Positions 5,691 to 10,751 of a stretch of DNA of 10,751 nucleotides are shown piece after piece. The position numbers were made by a program, and so were the translations under genes. Position 1 is the stretch's first letter; every line of letters starts with the position of its first letter. This DNA comes from T1Sed10-7 sp041685505 (GTDB lineage Bacteria; Actinomycetota; Nitriliruptoria; Nitriliruptorales; Nitriliruptoraceae), in assembly GCA_041685505.1 (NCBI GenBank), contig JAWLFQ010000080.1:1-10751 (forward strand), given 5' to 3'. The notes under the pieces are model-generated. The model ran no database searches, was not told the DNA's origin, and worked only from the letters and a program-made list of their open reading frames with translations.

Positions 5691-8402
5691 GTGGCTGACG
5701 AGATCATCCCACCCGACGAGGACGGTACGGCTGCTGAGGCCGGGACCCCGGGCGAGGGTGCGACCCCTGTCGAGGGTGGCACCAGGGAGGCGACGCCGGG
5801 TGACCCCGTGATCCGTGGTGATGACGGCACACCGGTCGATGAGACCGGCGGTGTGCTCGCAGCCCGCGTCGAGCCGGTGGTCATCCAGGACGAGATGCGC
5901 ACCAGCTACCTCGACTACGCCATGAGCGTGATCGTGGGGCGGGCGCTGCCCGACGTGCGGGACGGGCTCAAGCCGGTCCACCGCAGGATCCTGTACTCGA
6001 TGGACGAGACGGGGCTCAGGCCCGACCGTCCCTACCGCAAGTGCGCCTCCGCGGTGGGCGACGTGATGAAGAAGTACCACCCCCACGGCGACTCGGCGAT
6101 CTACGACGCGCTGGTGCGGATGGGACAGGACTTCTCGATCCGCTACGAGCTGATCGACGGCCACGGCAACTTCGGTTCGGTCGACGGCGATCCGGCCGCG
6201 GCGATGCGCTACACCGAGTCCCGGCTGTCGCGGCTGGCGATGGAGCTGCTGCGCGACATCGACGAGGAGACCGTCGACTTCATCGACAACTACGACGGCT
6301 ACGAGGAGGAGCCGGTCGTCCTGCCGGCGCGGTTCCCGAACCTGCTGGCCAACGGCGCGACGGGGATCGCGGTCGGGATGGCGACCAACATCCCGCCCCA
6401 CAACCTCGGCGAGCTGATCGACGCCACGGTCGCGCTGATCGAGGATCCCAGCCTCACCGCCGTCGACCTCATGCGGTACCTGCCCGGCCCCGACTTCCCG
6501 ACCGGCGGGCTGATCCTGGGCAACGCCGGTGCCTACGAGGCCTACACCACCGGCCGCGGCTCCATCAAGGTCCGGGCGGTGTGCACGATCGAGGAGCCCG
6601 AGCGCGGTCGTGACCGTGAGCGGATCGTGGTCACCGAGATCCCCTACATGGTCAACAAGGCCAACCTGCTGCGCAAGATCGCGGAGCTGGTCAACACCAA
6701 GGTGCTCACCGGCATCGCGGACCTGCGTGACGAGTCCTCGCGTGAGGGCATGCGCGTGGTCATCGACCTCAAGCGGGACGCCAACGCGCAGGTGGTCCTC
6801 AACCAGCTGTACAAGCACACGCAGTTGCAGGACACCTTCGGGGTGAACCTGCTCGCCCTGGTCGACGGTGTCCCCCGGACCCTGACCCTCGACCAGGCGC
6901 TCACGCACTACGTCGCGCACCAGGTCGATGTCATCACGCGCCGCACGCGGTACCGGCTGCGCAAGGCCGAGGAACGGGCACACGTCCTCGAGGGTCTGCT
7001 CATCGCCCTGGACCACATCGACGAGATCATCGCCCTGATCCGCGCCAGTGCCTCGGCGGACACCGCGAAGACGGAGCTGATGACCCGCTTCGAGCTCTCG
7101 GAGATCCAGGCGCAGGCGATCCTGGACATGCAGCTGCGTCGGCTCGCACAGCTCGAACGTCAACGGATCCAGGACGAGTACGACGAGCTCCAGACCCTCA
7201 TCGCCGAGCTCAGGGCGATCCTCGCCGACCCCGCGCGCGTGCGGGCCATCATCACCGACGAGTTGCTGGAGATCCGCAGCCGCTACGCCGACGAACGGCG
7301 CAGCCACATCGTGCCCGACGACGGTGCCATGACCGTCGAGGACCTGATCCCGGTCAGCGACGTGGTGGTCACCCTGACCCGCGCCGGCTACATCAAGCGC
7401 ACCCCGGTGGATGCCTTCCGCACCCAACGGCGTGGCGGGCGAGGTGTGCGGGGTACGGACATGAAGGAGGACGACATCGTGTCCTCCCTGCTCACCTGCT
7501 CCACCCACGACCACCTGCTGGTGTTCACCAACCAGGGACGCGTCTACCGCATCAAGGCCTACCAGGTGCCGGAGAAGTCGCGGTCCGCCAAGGGGGTCTA
7601 CGTCACCAACGTGCCCGGCCTGGCACTGGAGCAGGGGGAGACCGTCACCGCCATCCGCGCCCTCGGGGAGTTCCGCGACGATCGCTACCTGTTCTTCGCC
7701 ACCCGTCAGGGGACGGTCAAGCGCACCCGGCTGGACGCGTTCGACTCGCCGCGCTCGGTGCTGATCGCCATCAACCTCAAGGAGGACGACGAGCTGATCG
7801 GCGTCGCCGTCACCGACGGCAGCCAGGACATCATGCTGATCTCGCGCGGTGGGCAGGCGATCCGCTTCGCCGAGACCGATGCCCGCCCCATGGGGCGCAC
7901 CGCCGCAGGGGTGCGGGGGATGCGCTTGAAGGAGGACAGTGACCAGGTGCTCGCGATGTCACCGATCCCCGCGGACGGCGGCACGGGGCACTACCTGCTG
8001 GTCGTGACCGAGCAGGGGTACGGCAAGCGCACCCCGATCGACGATCCCGAGCACGACGAGGGCTACCCGCGCCACAAGCGTGGCGGCCAGGGGGTCAGGA
8101 CCATCACCCTCACCGAGGCTCGGGGACGACTCGCCGGAGCGCTGGTGGTTCCCCTGGACGCGGAGATCCTGCTGGTCAGCGACACCGGCACCCTGATCCG
8201 TACCGCCCTGGTCGACGTGCGTCCGATGCGGCGTCCCGCGCAGGGGGTGTCGCTGATGCGCCCGGGGGATGGCGCCATGGTCGTGGGTGTCGCCCTGGTC
8301 GTCGAGGACGAGGAGGACGCCGTCGCAGCTGCGGACGCCGACGTCGACACGCCAGCTGAGGCGGCACAGGCCGCGGACGCGCCGGGCGACGACGCGCCGT
8401 GA
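5691..8402 (+). CDS. gyrA: DNA gyrase subunit A (breakage-reunion and DNA-wrapping subunit)
   Basis: GyrA cuts and rejoins DNA and wraps it for negative supercoiling. The chosen GTG gives 903 residues: GGAG at 5681-5684 lies 6 nt upstream and the start follows the previous stop by 1 bp, the same arrangement as the tlpA-like start. ATG 5658 is possible but overlaps that gene. Residues 1-66 form an acidic, Gly/Thr/Pro-rich extension. The winged-helix/tower core begins near 67 with SYLDYAMSVIVGRALPD. The quinolone-resistance region reads HPHGDSAIYD with S135 and D139, matching sensitive E. coli S83/D87. The catalytic pair is R173-Y174 (AAMRYTESRLS). The GyrA box QRRGGRG is at 579-585, followed by a six-bladed pinwheel to about 865 (repeats such as GYIKRT, GRVYRI, GTVKRT, GQAIRF, GYGKRT, GTLIRT). 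The tail from 872 is acidic. The stop overlaps the next gene in GTGA. Confidence 0.97.
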   Translation: MADEIIPPDEDGTAAEAGTPGEGATPVEGGTREATPGDPVIRGDDGTPVDETGGVLAARVEPVVIQDEMRTSYLDYAMSVIVGRALPDVRDGLKPVHRRILYSMDETGLRPDRPYRKCASAVGDVMKKYHPHGDSAIYDALVRMGQDFSIRYELIDGHGNFGSVDGDPAAAMRYTESRLSRLAMELLRDIDEETVDFIDNYDGYEEEPVVLPARFPNLLANGATGIAVGMATNIPPHNLGELIDATVALIEDPSLTAVDLMRYLPGPDFPTGGLILGNAGAYEAYTTGRGSIKVRAVCTIEEPERGRDRERIVVTEIPYMVNKANLLRKIAELVNTKVLTGIADLRDESSREGMRVVIDLKRDANAQVVLNQLYKHTQLQDTFGVNLLALVDGVPRTLTLDQALTHYVAHQVDVITRRTRYRLRKAEERAHVLEGLLIALDHIDEIIALIRASASADTAKTELMTRFELSEIQAQAILDMQLRRLAQLERQRIQDEYDELQTLIAELRAILADPARVRAIITDELLEIRSRYADERRSHIVPDDGAMTVEDLIPVSDVVVTLTRAGYIKRTPVDAFRTQRRGGRGVRGTDMKEDDIVSSLLTCSTHDHLLVFTNQGRVYRIKAYQVPEKSRSAKGVYVTNVPGLALEQGETVTAIRALGEFRDDRYLFFATRQGTVKRTRLDAFDSPRSVLIAINLKEDDELIGVAVTDGSQDIMLISRGGQAIRFAETDARPMGRTAAGVRGMRLKEDSDQVLAMSPIPADGGTGHYLLVVTEQGYGKRTPIDDPEHDEGYPRHKRGGQGVRTITLTEARGRLAGALVVPLDAEILLVSDTGTLIRTALVDVRPMRRPAQGVSLMRPGDGAMVVGVALVVEDEEDAVAAADADVDTPAEAAQAADAPGDDAP

Positions 8403-8872
8403 GCGCGTCCGGCGGGTCGACGCGTCACCGTCCGACGACGTGGGTCACCCGGTGCCGACGCGGGGTGCTCCTGGTCTGCACCGTGCTGGTGATCTCCGCC
8501 TGCGGTAGCGGTGAGGGGTCGGTGTTCGCCCTCGAGGAGGGCGACTGCTTCGACGATCCCGAGGTCTCCACCGACATCCGCGCGGTGCCCCCGGTGGCCT
8601 GTGACCAGCCGCACGACAACGAGGTCTTCGCCACCTTCGACCTGGTGGGCGCGACCTACCCCGGCGGCGAGGCGCTCGAGGACGAGGCGCTGGCAGGCTG
8701 TACGGACCGCTTCCCCGGACAGGTGGATGCGCGGTTCGCGGAGGCCGACCTGGTCATCGGTGTGCTCGTGCCGACGCGCGACAGCTGGGAGGATGGCGAC
8801 CGCGAGGTGGTGTGCGTGGTCTCCAGCCCCGATGGGCTGCTCACGGGCTCGTTGCTGGCTGGTGAGGACTGA
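8399..8872 (+). CDS. Septum-formation-family (PF13845-like) lipoprotein
   Basis: This 157-residue protein has a basic N-terminus, a hydrophobic helix (about 23-34) and a lipobox VISAC giving lipid-modified C35, so it should be anchored on the outer face of the membrane. The mature part resembles the actinobacterial septum-formation domain: EEGDCFDDP, then PVACDQPHDNEVFATFDL, YPGG, an internal Cys (C101) and DSWEDGDREVVCVV near the end. C50, C68, C101 and C139 are suited to form two disulfide bonds. The family name comes from its annotation; the molecular role is not established. The GTG start overlaps the gyrA stop by 4 bp and has no clear ribosome binding site, so coupling to gyrA is likely. 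A later GTG at 8465 would leave too short a signal sequence. Confidence 0.82.
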   Translation: MSASGGSTRHRPTTWVTRCRRGVLLVCTVLVISACGSGEGSVFALEEGDCFDDPEVSTDIRAVPPVACDQPHDNEVFATFDLVGATYPGGEALEDEALAGCTDRFPGQVDARFAEADLVIGVLVPTRDSWEDGDREVVCVVSSPDGLLTGSLLAGED

Positions 8873-8980
8873 GCCGTGTGCCCTCCTCCGACCGGCGGTG
8901 CGCCAGGATCCGGTGGTCGTCGGCGCGCCATCGAAGCCCCGGGTGGAGCCGACGAGCAGAGCATGGCGGCTGCGCCGGGG

Positions 8981-8986
8981 TAGCCT
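8981..8986 (+). promoter_or_regulatory. Probable -10 box of the DUF3566 gene promoter
   Basis: TAGCCT lies 27 bp upstream of the GTG start, in the 135-bp gap after the lipoprotein gene. No recognisable -35 is seen 16-18 bp upstream. A start near 8993 would give a leader of about 15 nt that just includes the ribosome binding site GGAGGA (8998-9003). The rest of the gap shows no clear terminator or other element. Confidence 0.4.
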
Positions 8987-9007
8987 GCTCGCGTCCTGGA
9001 GGAATCC

Positions 9008-9550
9008 GTGGCCCGTCGCCGTCTCGCCATCAAACGCCTCGACCCGTGGTCGGTGCTGAAGTTCGGCATCTTCCTGAACGTGGTGCTGTTCGCGGTCTTC
9101 CTCCTGGTGGGCGGTGTGGTCTGGTTCATCGTCGACCGTCTCCAGCTGATCGATCAGGCCTGCGAGATCGCGCTCGACGTCGGCTTCACCTCGTGCGCGG
9201 TCGACCCTGTCAACCTGTTCCAGGTTGCGGCCCTGTTGGGCGGGATGTGGGTGGTGGTCCAGACCGCGGTGATGGTCTTCCTGGCCTTCCTCTACAACCT
9301 GATCGCCGACCTGACGGGTGGCCTGGTGATCGGTGCCGTCGACGACACCCCGTCGGGTGCGCAGCAGGGTCGTCCCGCCATGGTGACCTCCTCCACCGGT
9401 CCCACCTCGGGACGCACCCCGGGGACCGGTGGTGCAGGGGGTGGAGCCGGTGGGTCGGGACGGGACGCGGGCCAACCCGGACCCACGCGCGCGCAGGCCC
9501 CCTTACGCCAGCGGGATGACGCTGGCGCGCTGTTCGATCGCGAGGGCTGA
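9008..9550 (+). CDS. DUF3566 transmembrane protein (Rv0007-type)
   Basis: This 180-residue protein has a basic N-terminus and the DUF3566 opening RLDPWSVLKFGIFLNVVLF (about 10-28), which leads into membrane helix 1 (about 18-42). An extracytoplasmic loop carries C52 and C63, which could form a disulfide. Helix 2 spans about 72-100 (FQVAALLGGMWVVVQTAVMV). The C-terminal 65 residues are Gly/Pro/Thr-rich and look disordered; in homologues such as Rv0007 the long disordered part is on the N-terminal side. The GTG start has GGAGGA at 8998-9003, about 4 nt upstream. The position after gyrA and before tRNA-Ile matches Actinomycetota. The role of the family is unresolved, with envelope or division links suggested in mycobacteria. 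Confidence 0.87.
   Translation: MARRRLAIKRLDPWSVLKFGIFLNVVLFAVFLLVGGVVWFIVDRLQLIDQACEIALDVGFTSCAVDPVNLFQVAALLGGMWVVVQTAVMVFLAFLYNLIADLTGGLVIGAVDDTPSGAQQGRPAMVTSSTGPTSGRTPGTGGAGGGAGGSGRDAGQPGPTRAQAPLRQRDDAGALFDREG
9506..9527 (+). terminator. Perfect hairpin near the end of the DUF3566 gene (possible terminator)
   Basis: CGCCAGCG (9506-9513) and CGCTGGCG (9520-9527) form a perfect 8-bp stem with a GGATGA loop, ending 20 bases before the stop codon. No T-tract follows. It lies inside the coding region, in the poorly conserved tail, just before the tRNA promoter, so it may help end the upstream transcript or be a structural coincidence. Confidence 0.3.
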
Positions 9551-9589
9551 GGGGCGCTGACCGGGTTCGCCTGGTCGCGGTGCGCTCGC

Positions 9590-9595
9590 TACGAT
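9590..9595 (+). promoter_or_regulatory. Probable -10 box of the tRNA-Ile promoter
   Basis: TACGAT fits the TANNNT pattern and lies 28 bp upstream of the tRNA 5' end. TTCGCC at 9566-9571, with an 18-bp spacer, is a weak -35 candidate. Transcription would begin near 9602, leaving about 20 nt of leader to be removed by RNase P. Confidence 0.5.
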
Positions 9596-9623
9596 GCGCC
9601 GCCGCGCGTCACTGCGCATGTGC

Positions 9624-9698
<75 letters not shown>

Positions 9699-9717
9699 CC
9701 GTCACCTCCGTGCGATG

Positions 9718-9746
9718 GGCAGCGGGTCCCGGTCGGGCCCGCTGTC
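9718..9746 (+). terminator. Strong GC-rich hairpin after tRNA-Ile
   Basis: GGCAGCGGG (9718-9726) pairs with CCCGCTGTC (9738-9746), including one G-T pair. After a bulged T, CCC (9728-9730) pairs with GGG (9735-9737) around the loop GGTC. It starts 20 nt after the tRNA end and lacks a T-tract, fitting the U-poor terminators of high-GC actinobacteria. Confidence 0.55.
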
Positions 9747-9952
9747 GTGCAGCCACCACGTCGTTGCGCCGCGTCGTCGCCGAGCCCCCGATCGCGGCGG
9801 GTGCCCACCGATCCGCACACAGGGACCCATCGACCCTGGCGCCCCATCGTCCGGCGGATCACGATGGGAAGGACTCCTGCAGATGGGTCGGTGGCGGCTG
9901 CCCTGCACCGGTCGGCTCCGGTCCGTGGTGACCGTGGAAGGGGTTGATCGCC
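9747..9952. other. Noncoding spacer with repeated CGATGGG motifs before the cupredoxin gene
   Basis: I see no credible gene here: the open frames that cross it also run through the tRNA or the next gene. CCCATCG occurs at 9826-9832 and 9843-9849 and its inverse CGATGGG at 9862-9868; another CGATGGG lies at 9713-9719 and a partial GATGGG at 9882-9887. CCCATCGT (9843-9850) and ACGATGGG (9861-9868) make a perfect 8-bp inverted repeat with a 10-bp centre, suitable as an operator or a hairpin. No convincing -10 box was found, although a promoter for the downstream gene should lie here. Confidence 0.4.
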
Positions 9953-10477
9953 ATGCCCACCGTGCCTCCCACCACCGGTCCGCGGCTCGGTCTGCTCGGA
10001 CTCGTCGTCGCGCTGTTGCTCGGCGGCGCGGTCGTGCTCACCGTGGCCAGCGGTGAGGGGTTCGGGTCGTTGCTGACGGGCTCGGACCACATCGAGGTCG
10101 AGTTGGCCGCCTACGACATCGCACCCGAGCGCCTCACCATCACCGCGGAGGAGACCGTCACCCTCGAGCTGACCAACACCGGCGGGTTCGTACACAACCT
10201 CGCCATCGGCCGGGACCCGATCGTGGAAGCTGGCCGCACGGTCGGCTTCGGTGCGGATCTCCTGGCGGACGCCACCGTGCAGAGCCGACCGGAGCACGCC
10301 CTCGTGCACCCCGCCGACAGCGCGCGGCCGACCACCATCAGCGTCGCACCCGACCAGACGGTGGAGGTGGTGCTCACGGTGCCGCCCGAGCTCCGTGGCA
10401 CGTGGCAGTTCGGCTGCTTCCAGGGGTCGGGCTGCGATGCCGAGGTCGGTGTCACCGCCACCATCGTCGTCGAGTGA
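9953..10477 (+). CDS. Exported/membrane-anchored cupredoxin-like protein with an atypical metal site
   Basis: From the ATG this is 174 residues: a hydrophobic helix at about 12-32 (signal anchor or signal peptide without a lipobox) and a beta-rich cupredoxin-like domain at about 46-174. NTGGFVHNLAIG places H81 where the first His ligand of a type-1 copper site sits, and WQFGCFQGSGC places C155 at the Cys ligand. The usual C-x-x-x-H-x-x-x-M ending is changed: C161 and V165 stand near the expected His and Met positions. Normal blue-copper chemistry is therefore doubtful; a two-Cys/His site, a C155-C161 disulfide, or loss of metal binding are options. Other His residues are H46, H115 and H119. 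AAGGGG at 9938-9943 lies 9 nt before the ATG; a TTG at 9944 is a weaker start. The fold call is by motif and is moderately sure. Confidence 0.82.
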   Translation: MPTVPPTTGPRLGLLGLVVALLLGGAVVLTVASGEGFGSLLTGSDHIEVELAAYDIAPERLTITAEETVTLELTNTGGFVHNLAIGRDPIVEAGRTVGFGADLLADATVQSRPEHALVHPADSARPTTISVAPDQTVEVVLTVPPELRGTWQFGCFQGSGCDAEVGVTATIVVE

Positions 10478-10492
10478 CAGCTGCAGGTGCCG

Positions 10493-10515
10493 CCCGCCCG
10501 TGGGACGCCGGCGGG
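10493..10515 (+). terminator. GC-rich hairpin after the cupredoxin-like gene
   Basis: CCCGCCCGT (10493-10501) pairs with ACG (10505-10507) and GGCGGG (10510-10515), with a 2-nt bulge and a GGG loop, 15 nt after the stop codon. It is followed by G residues rather than T. A second candidate is GAGGCCCT (10537-10544) with AGGGCCCTC (10559-10567), one bulged C, followed by GGTCCTT. Either may end transcription; nothing else is recognised between 10478 and 10704. Confidence 0.35.
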
Positions 10516-10704
10516 GGGGTGCCGCCGCGGTGCGGTGAGGCCCTTGGGGGCACCGGTCAGGGCCCTCGGTCCTTGTCACCGCTGCCTGCGGGTGGCGAGA
10601 CTGGCCTCCCACAGCCGGGCGCGCCGGCTGCGTGTGAGCGGCCCCGCGGCGAGGGGTCGCCGCCACGACGCCACACCACCGGCTGTGCAGGGATCGGAGG
10701 CAGG

Positions 10705-10751
10705 ATGGCGTCCCCACGGGCCCGGATCGGGGTGCGGGTCACGGGCATCGT
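10705..10751 (+). CDS. Possible start of a further gene, cut by the window edge
   Basis: GGAGG (10696-10700) lies 4 nt before an ATG, and 15 codons (MASPRARIGVRVTGI) are open to the end of the window. A basic start leading into hydrophobic residues would suit a membrane protein such as a sensor kinase, but the fragment is too short to assign. Confidence 0.3.
   Translation, partial: MASPRARIGVRVTGI

Noticed and set aside
4130..5902. 590-codon open frame on the - strand across the gyrB end and gyrA start
   Set aside because: It is antisense to several + strand genes, changes composition along its length and shows no domain.
5541..7514. 657-codon open frame on the - strand across gyrA
   Set aside because: It mirrors the well-conserved gyrA frame. 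Its translation is low-complexity Val/Asp/His/Arg-rich, typical of the antisense of GC-rich genes, with no recognisable domain.
8063..9475. 470-codon open frame on the - strand across the gyrA end, lipoprotein and DUF3566 genes
   Set aside because: It crosses three genes and two intergenic or overlap regions on the other strand, and no protein family is recognisable.

Overview
The window is a GC-rich bacterial chromosome segment (roughly 70% G+C by eye) with tightly packed genes, all on the + strand. The order is recF - dciA (DUF721) - dsbB-like - tlpA-like - gyrB - two small membrane proteins - gyrA - septum-formation lipoprotein - DUF3566 membrane protein - tRNA-Ile(GAU) - cupredoxin-like protein. 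The recF/DUF721/gyrB/gyrA/DUF3566/tRNA-Ile order is the classic origin-proximal block of Actinomycetota; Mycobacterium has recF-Rv0004-gyrB-gyrA-Rv0007-ileT. Common GTG starts and weak -35 boxes with TANNNT-type -10 boxes agree. The extra genes inserted into this block suggest a deep-branching actinobacterium, for example one near Nitriliruptoria; that placement is inference.

Region 1 (1-2604) looks like one transcription unit. The 3' part of recF overlaps dciA by 4 bp, dciA overlaps a DsbB-family quinone-linked disulfide oxidase by 4 bp, and a membrane-anchored TlpA/thioredoxin-like protein follows after 37 bp. A GC-rich hairpin just after the tlpA-like stop probably ends the unit.

Region 2 (2605-8872) is the gyrase unit. 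A 247-bp intergenic region carries the terminator, a near-consensus DnaA box, a TAGGCT -10 box, a possible 14-codon leader ORF and a perfect 7-bp hairpin ahead of gyrB. Then come gyrB, two unrecognised small membrane proteins, gyrA with an acidic N-terminal extension, and a lipoprotein of the septum-formation family. These five are separated by 1-2 bp or overlap by 4 bp, so gyrase is probably co-transcribed and translationally coupled with envelope proteins.

Region 3 (8873-10751) holds the DUF3566 membrane protein with its own probable promoter, tRNA-Ile with its own -10 box and a strong downstream hairpin, a 252-bp spacer with repeated CGATGGG motifs, a cupredoxin-like exported protein that lacks the normal second His and Met of a type-1 copper site, and at the right edge the possible start of another gene.

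The core of the window is ordinary housekeeping (DNA repair, helicase loading, supercoiling, tRNA). The less ordinary parts are the disulfide-forming pair inside the replication operon, the membrane proteins wedged between gyrB and gyrA, the gyrB leader, the GyrA extension and the altered cupredoxin. I see no mobile element, CRISPR array or replication origin here.
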